From NCBI GenBank assembly GCA_013397935.1, contig VZRN01000753.1:1602069-1666068 (forward strand): a stretch of DNA of 64,000 nucleotides, in the 5' to 3' direction. Below are positions 1 to 13,400 of this stretch, in pieces. The notes below the pieces were generated by a model. It had not been told where the DNA came from. It did not search any database and worked only from the letters and a program-made list of their open reading frames with translations. The first letter of the stretch is position 1; each line of letters starts with the position of its first letter. The position numbers were made by a program, and so were the translations under genes. This DNA comes from Dasyornis broadbenti. Taxonomy: Eukaryota; Chordata; Aves; Passeriformes; Dasyornithidae.

Positions 1-3000
1 GGCCAGCATGAGAGACAGGTGGGTGAGCTGGATGGACCACGGGCAATTCCCGTGTTTCTGTGAGAGCAGATTGTTGATTCCAAAGCCAGGGCATCATATC
101 GCTGGTGCTGTGATTGGAAGCTAAGAATTAATGTCTGCAGTCCTTTTTGATGACACACTTCTAGCAGTGATCACAGAATTGTCTTGCAGAGTTAATTTCG
201 GCTAATGAGCAATTAGTCAGCTCAGCAGTGACTCTCCCTTGCCCGTGTCCCCTGGGGAAGGGGTGGTCGGGGCTGAGCATGGTGCTTCCCTGGGGTGTTG
301 GGAGCCCCAGGATGTGGGCCCAGCACCCTCACCTGCGTTTCTGCTTGGGCTGCAGCTCAGATTTCCTCCTTCTGAAGCAGCGGTACTTACTTTCAGGCTC
401 CAGACTTGCAGTGCTATCTTAAATGTCAACAATCTCTTCTTTTTTCTTCTTCTTTTTNTTTAAATACTTAGTGCAGCCAGAGAAAATCTGTCAGCTGAAG
501 ACTCCTTGCCTGCCCAAATGAAGGCTGAACTTGCAGAGGCTTGAGCGTATTCCAGCGTGAATGTGTTTGAATTTGGGGACAGCTACAGATGATGCTGCAG
601 CTTCCTGGGCTCGTGCGGGAGGCGTGGGGCTGCCTCGGGTCACACTGCAGCAGCGGGTGGTGGGACTGGGACAGGCACAGATGGTGCTCCAGAAGGGGAA
701 ATCCAGAAGCTCACGAGCTCATTTCTTTTAGGGAGATGTGTCCATATGTCACCCATAGAGGATGAGAGCCTGCTCATCAGTCTGGAGCACTCTGAGGCTG
801 CTGGGATGGAATAACCTGAATTTATGTCTAAGCTGGAGCCTGGTGCAGGCTGTGCTGAGCCCTTGTGCTCTGTCCACCCTCCCTGCCAGGGAGGGGAGTC
901 CTGAGTGTCAACAGTGCCTCTCCTGCCCAGGGCTGAGAGGGGGAACTTTGCTAGGGAGCCTGCATGGCTGGATCCATCACTGACCTCTCAGTTTTCCTGC
1001 CCACAGCCTTTGGAAGTGAGTTGAGGCTCAGGGATGTGAGCACCATAAATCAGGGGCTTGGCTGTCTGTCCCCTTGGCCAGGCACTGCACACTGGAGCAC
1101 TGAGATGCTCCACACAAACAATGTCTTGCAGCTGGACATAAATCTCGGGGATGCTTCCAGACCCTGGCAATTGGCACAAAGGTGTCTTGGATTTTTGCAC
1201 CTAATCTGGTAACTGAGCATTGCTTGAGTACAGTGTAATGAACAGTGGTGATAAATTGACATTGGTGACAGTCAGAGCTTATGCTGCTCTTCAGAATGTG
1301 TTGATGTTTTCTGAGATAAAAATGAGACCCTCTTCCATTTAATATTTTAGCAAAGTTAGGGAAGAAAAGAGGTCAACAGAAATGTTGTCCCATTCAAACT
1401 GGAGCAGTGAAAAGCAAGTTACTTGAATTTCTGCATTTACATATTGAGGAGGAGGGGTGCACTTCCATAAATGTGTGTGTCTCTATATAACTGCATTTAC
1501 GTATGTAACACCCAAAATACATCATTAAGCATTCATATTCACATGTGGAGTCTGTCTGAGAATGTATCTGTGTGTATAAAAATATGATTTATAGGTTTTT
1601 AAACCTCCCTGACAGACTCCAGGAGACCAATTTCTAAATGTATGCCAAGATTTTAGACTAAGAGACAGATAGCAGTGGGTGCTAATAAATGAAAGAACTG
1701 CAAGTAAAATGTTGTGACATCCACCTCTCTGAACAACCTGCGGAGCACTGGCAGAATCATCAAACCGAGCTGAGAGTAATCAGCAGGGACTGATAAAGCT
1801 GCTCTTGTAATTATTTGTTTGATATACAGCTTTCCTTCTTCCTTCTGCATAAATAGCAGAATTGCTTTGCTTAGTGTGGGAGGTTTTCTTATTCCTGTCA
1901 GGGCTTGTTCTCACCAAGATGTCATGAGAGGAGGACTGAGATCTGCATTTTTGTTTTATTTACGGGCTTTCCATTGTAATTCTGACAGCATGCGGTGGAG
2001 ACAGCATTCATTTAGCTGGGGAGAGGCGCCCTTGCTCCTGCAAAGCTGTTGGTATTGCAGGGGCCAGACTCTGCCATGCTGCTTTTAAGCCTCTCTGGTT
2101 CCTCCAGCTTTGGCCTGGAAGAAGCTGTTCCTGGGAGGAGGCGGCTGCTAAGGTCAGAAGGCAGTTGCGATGTCATGCTCGTGGATTTGGATCTTAAATA
2201 CAATTCCCACAGCAGCCTTCTTGTTTTAAAGTGTGAGTTTGATGATGCCACAGCCCAGGCTGCCCTACAAAACCACACAGCCCTGCAGGTTGACAAGTGT
2301 TGATTATCCTTAAATAACTTCCTTTCCTCACCACTTCCACTGCTGAAGCAAGAAAATCCAAGCACTGACTGATTTCCAGGCAGTCTCAGTGGTGGCCCGT
2401 CAGCGACGACTCAACTGAGCCAAAAGGCTCCTGTTGATGTCAGTGGTTTCTGGGAATGCTGCCTGCATGGTTTTGTTCCGGGATTTCCCTCTCTGTCCAT
2501 GCCTGGTTGAGCTCTGACTTCACTTGGGGCAAAGTTTGCAATTTTGTACTTAACAAAAGGTACAATAATTCATTCTCACCCTAAGCACTCTCATTTTCCT
2601 TTTTCCATTTATGTTCTATTTAGCCTCTTTCTTTCCTTAAGAAAACGGAGGAAAAGGATAAAGGGTAATTTCTAAGCAGAAAAAGAAAGGATAACTTTTA
2701 CTTTAAAAATAAAATTCTTTACACCAGAATAGTTTTTATATTGTCTAAGGGTTTTACCAGGATACCAGGAACTCAGGAGGAAGGGGAGGCATAAGGGGAG
2801 AGAGAGGCACATTAGAGCAGAAAATAGATTTCCTAGCCTAAAGAGAGAAATCCAGACTGCTGCCTTTGGCATGCATTTGAATATTGTCAAGGGCATCTGG
2901 AATATGTTGATAACCGTTCTCCTTCTAATAATTCTAAAAATCTGCTAATGATGAGGCACAGATTTGCCACCGGCCATGTCTGCCATGTGCACACAGCACT

Positions 3001-6000
3001 GGGAGAGGGTCTGAGACATCAGAGGCTGCGTTGGTCTCATGGCAGGGTCAGCACCAACTCCCTGTTACTCAGGAGAAATACTTCAGACTTGAACCAGATT
3101 AATGAAAAGAGAAATTGCTCTGAGACTAAGAAAAAAAGCTTTACACCCGTTGCAGTGTTGTGGGGGGTTGTTCTTGAGCGATTACAGCTCATCCTTTCAA
3201 TGCCTTCTGATTCCAGGCAATGATGGCATTTTAAGATAAATAACGTGTTCATGGCTCTGCTTGTTATTGAAGGGCTTTTATTATTGCTGATGTTACATGA
3301 AAAAGAAAGTTATTAAAAAAATGTGGCACTAACAAATTGAAGCCCCCAGGGAACTGTTGCCTGAATGGGATTTTGATTGGAGCTCAATTTAATTGGCCAT
3401 AAATCTTCTCTTTTCTGATTTACATTCTACTTCAGACCAGTCTACCAAATTCATGATAATCAGGTTTTCATTTTTCTCTATTGAGCAAAATACTCTGACA
3501 TGAGCGTAAACAGAAATATTCCTTCAGCAAGGTGACCTTGCTCCTGCTTGCACCATGCTGGTAATTGATTTAATGCCTCCTTACCTATAAATTGGGCCTC
3601 TTTCTGAGGCATGTCCGTCAGATTTCGAGGTAATTGGTTAGCATGGTTGTTTTTCTGACTGCAAGATATTTCTCATAAACCAAGTACAAGATCTTTTTAC
3701 CTCTAGGATCATTTTACTGACATGATGGAATAAATTCAGGCAGACGTACACTGACTCTGCCGCAGCTTTGAGTGCACCTATGTGCATTTCTTGGAGAATT
3801 ATGAAAGATCTTGTTCTATACTGGAGTAAATCTGTGGAGTTGTAGGGCCCAGTAATTTCTGTGAAGTTCAGTTTTGCAGAAGAAGAAGAAGAAGAAAAGT
3901 TTTCCAGGCACCCTGAGGCTTGTGGCCCGCATCCCCTGCTCTGGAGTGTTGTGCACCACGACACATCATAGAGCTGTCCTGTCCTGTCTTCTCCTCTCCT
4001 CTCTGCTACTCAGCTCTCCTTCCCTTCCTTTACCCAAGGCTGCTTTTTGTGATTGCTGGTTTAGATTTGTGAGGAGTTTTCCTTCCTCTCCACTCAATAA
4101 AGGCTCCACCGGGTGAACTCTTTAGGGAAGTGATCTGTGTGGGTGGATGAGTAAGAGGTGAGAACCAGGTGGGATCAAAGGAAACAGAATTGTCATCTAA
4201 TTCTGATTAGATATCCAAAGCCATAAATTCACTCTCTGCTCTTGCAGTCTCATTCATGGGAATCTCAGTGAAGTCCTCAGCTGCTGCAAGGAGTGGGTAG
4301 GAAGGGGAGGGAACCCGCATTCTGATGTAATCATTATTATTGAGTTTGGAGAATATTGCAGTTAAATATCTTTCCCCACTATTCTTATCCCTTGTGCTTC
4401 CTTTGTGTTTCTACCTCATGTAGAGACTTCATTACATTGCTCATTTAACCATTTCCAGCAGTACTGGGATTGACAGGTTGAGTTTTCAGCAATCTCACAA
4501 CTTCATGGGCTGTAAATTGAATGTTTTAGGGCCCGGTGAAAAGGTGAAAAGAAAGTTACATCTGCTACCAGTTTGCTAATTACATCAGCATCAAATTCAT
4601 TGAGTTTCTTAATGCCAGGTACTCTTGCTGAAAATACGTTTATAACCATGGCCTTGGCAACTGGAAGCAATTACTTCGCAGTGGTTTTCCTTTTGTACTC
4701 TGAAACACTAGAATTCTCCTCTTTCCTCTGCTTCCCGTCCTACAAAAGAAGCAGAGATAAATCTGAATTTTAACTCATTATGATTATCTTCTGATTTTAT
4801 TTTCTTTTTCTCAGCAAAGATGAATAGCTGGAAAATTACTGAAAGTAATGTAAAGAAAAATGAGCATCTGTTACTGAAGTTTCTGCTGAGCTCAATGGTA
4901 TTTAGGGCTTGTGTGACAGCGGTGGGCAGGTACTGAGGCAGATGAGACCTCAGTGTGTCTGTGCTGTCCTGACACGGGTCGTGGAGCAGGGTTTGTTCCC
5001 CATACAGTGATGGCTGGGTGGTAGAGCTGGTTACTAAATCTGGCCAAGATGGTTTTCCAAAATGTTTAATAGTGAACTGTCTTCCTTTAACTATGGTTTT
5101 GGTGATTGTTTGATCCGAGACGACTTTTGCAGGATTGAGTTGGGATGGGAGATGCCTCCTATCATGATTCCCAGCTCACCCTGAATTAGGTATTTTTGTT
5201 GAAGTCTGTGCCTTGCTAAATTAATGCTTGACCTTGGGTCTCCCATACCCTGGGTTTGTCCCCTGCCCATGTTCCCTGGACACTGACTTGCTTGAGAGGC
5301 ATTGGAGCCTCCCTCGTGGCACAGATGGACACCCCAACCTCCACACCTTCCCTTACCACCCTCTCTAGCTCCTGAAATTCTGCTGGGAGATTGTCAGAAG
5401 CTTGTGCCTTTCATCCCTGAAGTGGGAAGGCTTTTATTTATTTGGTTAATCTGAAAGTTAAGTGGGTGGGAAGATAAGTCAGCAGCCCCTCTCCTTTCGT
5501 CACATGGTACCGGCTCTTGTTTCCCCTTGAGAGAGGCAGAGCAGATGGAAGGCAGAGATGAAATGAAGATCAAAAGTAAACAGCGTGATTAAGCTTTTGA
5601 TAAAGGATAAAACACTTATCACATCAAAGCTGCTGAAAACCACATTAAATGTTTCCTGAACATTTCGTGTCCACGTAAGCCTTAACTGTGCTTGCCACGG
5701 GGCCACTCGTGTAACAGTGAATGGTGGAGCTGGGGGATTCTGGTGGGCATTTACCCTCGTGGCTGTGCCGCAGGTCACCTGCCTGGCCCAGCGAGGCGGA
5801 GCTGGCAGCCTGCAGCCATCCTCTGGCACCTTGAACCTCTCTAGCCACAGATTGGTGGGCCCATGTTGTGTGCTTGCTTTGGACTCCTTTAAGCCTCCTC
5901 AGTCTTCCAGCTTTGAGCACTGGTTTTCCAGAGGTTTTGAGGCACTTGCAGATGTAGATAGGTGCAGAGTCTGTGGGTAGCTTTTCTCCCAAGCATTGGT

Positions 6001-9000
6001 GATCCTTCGGTTTCACACTTTAGCTTGGTGAATCAAGTCCTGAAATGTTTTTGTGTAAGCAGCATAATTTGTAGTGAGAAGGGTCTATGGATTGCGTCTT
6101 TTCATCACTGTGTTGAAATACTGAGCTGTTCTGGCCACTGGAGAAAGAAAAAAGGCTGTATATTGTCATTATTTTTTAAATGGTGGTGCTGGTTGCTCTG
6201 GGCCACTGCTGGTGGATATAACATTTTGGTAAAATTAATGCAAGATGTTACCCGACCAGACCAGCAACATTTGGTGTTGCCTTTTTCCAGGTAGTGCTGA
6301 GTCCAGTCTGCTCTTGTTTCCGATTTATCGCCTTGTTTTTCCATAGGCGAGGAAGGAGGCACATGCCCTGCCTTCTGCCACATGGGAGGTTCTGTGTAAG
6401 AGGCCAAACCCAGAAACTGTCTGCCCCTGGATTTTCTTTTTTTGTTTTTTTTCTAACCAGTGCAGAAACATCTTCCCATCCCCAGGTCTCAGCCCTTCAG
6501 AGCACAGAGATAGTTTAAATGTCATGAGTGTGCAGCCACCTGTACCATCAGTCATTTTGCATGTTGGGGGTGGAGGTTTGCCCTTCACTGACATCTCACC
6601 AGCAGCACTTCCTCCAGAGCACCATTTATCAACTGAAATTGGCATCTGATTTGCTTCTGAAATGGGAGGAACAGCATAACATTGTGTGTTGAATTGGACT
6701 AAAGTTAATGGAAGCAGCCTCTGAATGTTCACATGCTTAAAACTCATTGACTTCAGGTTAAGTCCAAGTGGTTTTCAAGTGAGGTGTTGAGTCATTTTTA
6801 CCTCATTCAAGCTGTTGTTCCCATGAAAAGTGGAAAAAACCTTTTACACCAAGATGGACTTCTTTACAAGCATCTAATAACCTGGACTCAATTTTTACTT
6901 GCCAGGGTTTACATTAAAAAGCTCTGAAATGGGGCAGTACTTGAATGGTTTGAGAAATATGTGTGTTAGAATCACAGAGAAGCTAATCAGAAGGGACCTC
7001 TTGTGGTCATTAGTCCAAGCTCCCGCTTGAAGCAGGGCTTGAGGTTTGCTCAGGGTCTTTTCTAGTTGAGTTTTGAAAACCTCCCAGGATGGCAATTGAA
7101 CATCCTTCCCAGGTGCCTCTTCCAGTTTCACACAGTGCTCAGGGAATGATTTTCTCTTCAGCTGGAATTTCTCTACTGCAGCCTGGGATTGCTGCCCCTC
7201 ATCCTGTCACTGCTCTGCCTCTGTCTACACTGCCTGCCTTTTCCATCATCCAAAGAGCTCAATACGACAAATCTCCTTGGTTGTTTGCTTGTTTGTTTTC
7301 CTCTCAGTGCTTGCCTTGTTGTTTCTGTGTTCTGCAAGTGATTGACAGCAGAACCTTGTCTGCATATTTGGGCTCTTTCAAAGAAAGATCTTGTTTCTAT
7401 TTAGTACTCTTGAAAAGAGGAACTCTGGAAATGCATGAACAAAAAAGGAAATTAGGTGGTGTGAGCAGAGAAGTCCCTATCCTGAATTCATGTCTGCCAA
7501 ATGCTAGTGCTACTTATTTTCGAGCTTAGTAGTACAAGAGGTTTTTTATCCTGGCCTCATCCTGCTGTGAATGTAATGGTATCAGTAAAAGGGAGCAAAA
7601 AGGCATCTGTTAAAACCTTCAGGTCTTCTTTGGTGGCAAGTGAGGTGGCAATCATGCACCAGCTCAGACATAACACAGGCCTTGCCTGAAAACTTGAGGT
7701 TAGACCAGGAACTTCGTAATAAAAAGTCAAACTTAATTTCTTTACAATGCCCAAGACAGATGTCCCAGTGACAGTTGTACAGCTGTTTTATTTCATTTAA
7801 AAAAAAACCATAACTTTTTCTTAAAAAGCATTACCATGTATTTCAGCAGGATTTTTCATTTAATAAGATGCAGAAGTTCAGGCAATATCCTGTTTAGATG
7901 GGTTTCTATTTGATATTAAAAATGGCATTGACAGTGAGGGATTGCACCGAATAAATCATTACTTGTGAGTTCTGTTTTATGCTGAAGCCAGGATGTGTCC
8001 TGTAAGTTCACAGCTGTTTTAACTTTTTCTTTGCTTCATGTAGACAGCTGTATGTCTGTGAGATTTATTTCTTGATCTGTGCGGACATGAAGTCCTTTTC
8101 GGGATTATTGCCATAGAAACAAGCCATAACATAGAGCGTGTTAGAAGTAACAAATGGGATTTGGCAGTCCTTCCCATTTACTACACAGAGTCTGAGCTGT
8201 GTAGTACAAAAAGCAGCAATTACTTGCTCTCAGAGCTTTATTAACAGGCACATCTGCACATTCATTAGAACTAGATGCTTCAGCTTCCCTCCTGGCTGGG
8301 ATGGCATTCACATACTCTGGTCTTTAAACTAAAATCCAACATCTACTTTATTTTCCAGTCAAGGTAGGAATTGGTCAGGTTTGACATTTTGGTTCCTTGC
8401 TGTTGGTTTCAAATCCCAGAGTCAGCCCCTGTGAGCCTCCCAGAAGGAGATAAGTGATCAAACTGCTGGCTCCAGCTCCTCCTCTGAAGGATGAAGTCAC
8501 CCAAGTTTTGCCTGTAAAGCCTGATCTCCCACGGAGCTGGGACTCAGCTCCCAGCCTCTCCCAGGGCTTCACACCCTGCCTGGCTCACAGGAATGATTCC
8601 CATCTCCTCCTCGGTGGCCCAGGGTGGCTCTGGGGTGGCGAGGTACAGCCTGAGCTGGGGAGTGGATGGGTTGTGCCAGGCAGAGGGAGGACAACAAGCT
8701 GTGCCTGGAGCTGAGGCTGTGCTGACTGTCTGGGTCACAGCACAGCTGCTGATAGACGTGAGGGAGAAAGGCAAACTCCCAACTCTAAGCCAGATCCATG
8801 GGTCAGCCTTCGAAGTTTTATGGGATAGTAAAGAGGCAGAAAAGCAGAGGGAACAGAATACAGAAAAGGGCAGAGAAATGCATTAAACCCCAAGGTGTGT
8901 CTGCCGGCTGTGTGTGCCCCAGCCCCGGCAGCGCTGTCACTGTGGCCTCCCTGCGCCTGCCACCATGGGAGGTCACTGCTGGCTCAGGAGGGTTCAGGGT

Positions 9001-10221
9001 GCACATCTTGCTTGGCTCCAGTGCTCTTCCCTTATCACTTTCCTATCCTCCCTTTTATGAGGTAAAATCAAGCATGGAAACAAATAGTCAGGTCACAGAG
9101 GGGTCCCTTGCTCTGGATAATGCATTTGCAGACCTGGGAGGGAGCACACACTGTTCTTCTCCCAGTCCATGTCCTATAATGCTGCCTCTAGCTGAGAGAG
9201 GAGCAGCTTCCAGGGGGAATTTCAGAGGCAGCTGGAGATGCTTTAAAGGTCTCATCTCAAAATCTGTCACCCCTCTGCAGCGATTCAAGACCAAAACAAC
9301 TTTGCTTAACAGGAGGAACATTCAAAGCTGACTGTAAACCACAAAATCAAGATAAAACCTAGAATGCAACCTGAAAAACCCAGAGAACTGCAATATAGAG
9401 AGCTTGGAACTGGGCTATGTGCTCAGAGTCTGCCTGGCCTCCTTTTCAGAAGTACTGAGGACTCTGCAGCTCTGGTGAAGGCGATGAGTGCTCAGGATCT
9501 CTTTGAAACATTTATTTAGTACCTAAGTATATCTCTAGGACTGACTAACTTCAGGCTCCAAATATAGTTCAGGTGTCTGCCTTCTGACTCTTCCTTATTT
9601 CTCTCTTCCTTGCTATTTAATTTCTTCATCAGCTCCCACATTCTCTGTTCCCTCCGACTCCTTAAATTTTTCCATCCTCCCCCAGCTGACTTCTGCTCCT
9701 GCTCCTATCTCCTTACTCACTCTGACACCTCTCCTGTCCCGTGGGACTCACAGGGCATTTTTGCAAGGTCCATCCCAAGCATGCTGTAGGTGGCACCCCT
9801 TTTCTCTCCCTCTCACACTAAATTCTTCCTGCCTCATAGTCGGCAGGGCAAAGGTTAAAAAAAACTGCTTCATCCTGTTCAGGAACCTGCTGAATTCCAG
9901 TCCCAAGTATCTCTCCTCTCCTGTGTGGGCCTGACCAGAGATGGCAGCGAAAAGGGAATCATCACAGACACCCTTGATTGTGGGGGGGAGCCCAAAGTAG
10001 CTGCCAGCACTTTCTGGCCCATGAATCAAAGTGTCCCTTTTTCCTGTGTTCTGCCCATCACAGGTGAGATCTGCCAGTGCCAGCAATGAAAGAGACGTGA
10101 AGGTTATCAAGAAGGGATCACATTAATTTTGTGAACAGGAAGCTCTCGTTAGTGGCTGTGTTGTTGAAATCAGCCAGATGTGGCTGTGGATCTGATGGAT
10201 GTTGTCGTGTCTCTGTTGCAG
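1..10221. other. Non-coding region upstream of the RASGEF1C start exon (likely 5' intron)
   Basis: I see no coding exon here. Open frames are short, lack flanking splice sites that join to anything, and resemble no family I know. The stretch ends in a splice acceptor (CTGTTGCAG, ending at 10221), so at least its 3' part is the intron before the ATG exon of RASGEF1C. Contents noted: one ambiguous base at 458; a short AAG run near 3878-3896; pyrimidine-rich tracts near 3975-4045 and 9577-9745; one CR1 fragment at 6968-7212. No CpG island is visible, so the RASGEF1C promoter is probably outside the window. Confidence 0.6.
6968..7212 (-). mobile_element. CR1 LINE 3' fragment (old, diverged)
   Basis: The + strand reads as the reverse complement of a CR1 3' end. 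It starts AGAATCACAGA, then GGGACCTCTTGTGGTCATTA, then GTCCAAGCTCCCGCTTGAAGCAGGG and TTGCTCAGGG, and later ATCCTGTCACTG. The order of blocks matches avian CR1 consensus as I know it, but with many substitutions, so this is an old copy. It is 5'-truncated, as is usual for CR1. Confidence 0.8.
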
Positions 10222-10404
10222 GAAGGCATGCCCCAAACGCTGAGTTCTACCAGTATGTTTACCCCATGTGGCTTCAGCCCTCATCTACATACTTCAAAAG
10301 AAGGTGAACAAGGAGGACTGATCTTCCAGGATGGAAACCTTACCTCAGCATCTCTGGATGCTCTAATCCAGCATCTGATACCTACCACTGATTACTACCC
10401 TGAA
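10222..10404 (+). CDS. RASGEF1C: RASGEF1C coding exon 1 (start codon exon)
   Basis: The acceptor CTGTTGCAG ends at 10221. Six UTR bases (GAAGGC) precede the ATG at 10228, and the donor is GAA|GTAAGC at 10405. It encodes residues 1-59, beginning MPQTLSSTSMF and ending LIQHLIPTTDYYPE, in phase 0. The family's conserved start and the ASLDALIQHL block that opens the REM region are both present. There is an upstream in-frame ATG in the intron, but the acceptor and homology support 10228. Confidence 0.92.
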
Positions 10405-13400
10405 GTAAGCAATTCACAGTATAATAAATGGTTTAATTTTGATGAATTGGGGCAGCGCTTTATGCAAAAGTGCAAATGTGTTAAATTTTGAATTAAGAGG
10501 GCTAATTTAAAAGCTGCATACAATTAAAGCTTGGTAAATCAATGCATTGCTTTAAATGCTATTTCACTGCTCTATAATTGTTCCCATGAAAAAGCAGATC
10601 CCAAAGATGATACTGCTTTTAAATAAGAGAACAGGGTAGGGGGGGAGCTGTCGCGGTGATGAATTAGTGATGTAGCAGTTGGAGCACTTCAAAAATAGCA
10701 GTGCTTCCCAGAGAACTTTAGAGGGAAACTGAAGCAAAAAACGCCTAAGTCTGAACTGGCATTAAATTAGCTGAATTTCAGCGGCTGCTGAAGTCACCCA
10801 GGTTTGTCTGTATGTGCAGAACATTCCCTTGGTGACAACAGTGATGCTTCTTCTGGTGGATTTGTAGTTTACCTGGGGTTGTATTCACAACTTTGCGGTC
10901 ACTGGACAGCACAGCCCAGATCCTAATCCTTGCTCCATCAGTGGAAATTAAATGTTTCCTCACCAGCAGTGTGAGGATCTAAACGGGAAGCAGGTTTATG
11001 GTCCTGCAAGCTATTGACTTCACTGGAGTTTGCACATCCTCAGTGGAACTCAGACAGAGTTTGACTGGAAGACTTTTAAGTGCTAATATATCTTCATGGA
11101 AAGGCTTGTATTTCAAAGCACAGAGGAGCATTGACTTCTGGGTACTTTAGAAGACCGGGAGAGTTATCAATGCAGAGCAGGCAGCACGTTTTAAATTACC
11201 TGGAGCTCAGTTTCTGATCAGCTAAAAATAAGTAATAGAGAAGCATCTCAATTAAAACAAGAAAAAAAAAAAAGGAACAGAAAGGCAATAAAAATAGGTA
11301 ATGGACAGATCAGGCTGTGAGATTTTCATTAGGCAATGTATGATATGTAATATTATACCTGCTGCTCAGGGGCATGGCCAGGGCTGGGGAAAAGGAGATA
11401 ATTCAGGTGCAAGGAGAAGTCAGGATGCAAACAACTGAGGTTTCATGCATGTATTTTAAATTCACTGCTGGAATAATTTGTATAATCCAAGGATTTATCC
11501 AGCAGACCTGCTTCCCACAGCTTCACAGATGTGGAACTGCATATGATATGACTTGACTGATAGAAATGAATTTTGGGGAGTTAATAGAATAAATGAAAAA
11601 TTGCTTAAAATAGGCTGGGTGAGATCTGCAGGGCAATAGCAAGATGTGGCTGACAAGGGTGCGTCTGCAGCTCCCAACCCAATACAACACAGAGATTCCT
11701 GCCCATTTAGCTTTACTGGTTTGCAGCATCCTGGTTGTGCTGCCTCCTGTACCTTGGGCTGCTCTTGCACTCTGTCTTCGCTGGATGTTTGCCCAGGGTT
11801 TAGGCAATGAAGGGCGGGAAGTGGATGCTGTGGAAGAAGGAGAAGCTGCTGCCTCCTGCACCCAGTGTAACCAGTTCCATATTCAGGGGCAGGAATCGTT
11901 ACATCTTTTGGGTAAAAAGGTCTTGCCGAGTGAAATAAAACCAAATGGTGAAGTTCAGGGTTTTACAGTCAATATTACCCACTGTGTGGCTGCTTACAGT
12001 TGGTCTACTTGTCTTTCTCCTGCAGAAAGCCTATATCTTTACATTCCTGCTGAGTTCCAGACTCTTCATCGAACCCCATGAGCTTTTGTCCCGAGTTTGT
12101 CACAAGTGCATTGAGCAGCAGCGGCTGGATGACCCTGTGCTGGACAAGGTCAGTTTATCTTTACAGCAGAAAAATGTGAGCTGTTTTCAGTGGGTAGAGG
12201 ATTCTGGGGCTCTGGTGTGTGTCCCTTGCCTCTCTTTAGATTGAATGAAGCTTTCTCATAAAGGATTTGCCACTGAGATCCTGACATTGAGGCATCCTGG
12301 TATCCGTGTCTGAGAGCAATGCCTCAGGCAGTAGTCACTTCAAATCTTCTAATTTTGCCTTTCCCCCTGTCTCAGTCTTCCCAGGTGACTTTCCTTCTTA
12401 ACTTCTTTAAGGCTCTGGTGAAGCCTGTGGGATGCCAGGAGGTAGGACAGAACCGTAACACGCTGTCAAGCGCAGATGTCCACACAGCACTCTCTCTCCC
12501 ATTTTAACTCAGTGTCTCTCTGCCCTTTTGCTTTCTTGCTCCTGGTACAGCAACATTTCCTCTTGGCCTTCGCTTTGAGTACCATGTAACAGGGGGCAGG
12601 TGCCCACCACCCTCCTGCCCCTCTGTGCTGCAGAGCAGCACCGATGAAGCACCAGAAAAGGGCAGGAGCAGCAGTGAGGCCCTGACAGGTGAACAGAGAG
12701 AGAATCCAAGCTGATCCTGCCTTGGCTCTCCTCCCGTTTTGCCCCAGGGTCTGTGCAGACTGATGCAGCGTAGAGCAACACGTGTGCATCCTCTGGCAGT
12801 GCCACAGACAGTGCAGTGGTGATGGATCCCACTGGATCCTGTTCAGTGCTGGATTCTGCCCAAGCTCTCCTTGCTGCATTGATGGACACTTGCTCAGTAC
12901 GTTATCTGGAGCAGGAGATGCACCTTCAGAGCAGTGAAGGGGGTAAGAAGGTGAATTTGTTGCAACTTTCCAGAAACCCCAAAATTCTGAAATGGTTCTC
13001 AGCATTAGCCTTTCCAGCTTTGAAACGAGTTTAGCATCAGACACTGAGTCACCAATATCTGAACACAGGATATGCTTGTTTTTGCACAGACAACTGGTTC
13101 CATGATTAACAGGAGCTCTGCCTTCACTGTGGAGAGCTCTTCTCCAGAATGCTCAGCAATCCCAGACTTGGGTTACCCATACAGTCAGTGTTAATAGAAA
13201 TATCTTTATGAGGTGAACCATTCAAAACAAGTTTTCTAAGCTGTGAGGTTCTGTTCTTCAATTCTATGACAGATACAAGTTTAGGAAGATTAAAATGTGA
13301 GCATTGCAAAGTTTTGCTGCTCATCAAACTTTCAAGCAATCAGAAACACTGTCTTCTTATGAAGATCTCTTGTCTGCCTGAAGTGTGTCTGGGTTTTGTG

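Noticed and set aside
8179..8206. Inverted repeat with 10-bp arms (TACTACACAG / CTGTGTAGTA) and 8-nt loop
   Set aside because: A perfect 10-bp stem with a short loop is expected about once by chance in 64 kb, and nothing around it suggests a function.
11495..11944. 149-codon minus-strand frame in a RASGEF1C intron
   Set aside because: It has no homology I recognise and overlaps another long frame on the same strand, with no supporting splice or promoter signals. It is best explained as chance.
12466..13044. 192-codon minus-strand frame, the longest N-free frame in the window
   Set aside because: Amino-acid make-up is Ser/Cys/Ala-rich without domains, it overlaps a second shifted frame, and it lies in an intron. 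There is no evidence that it is coding.
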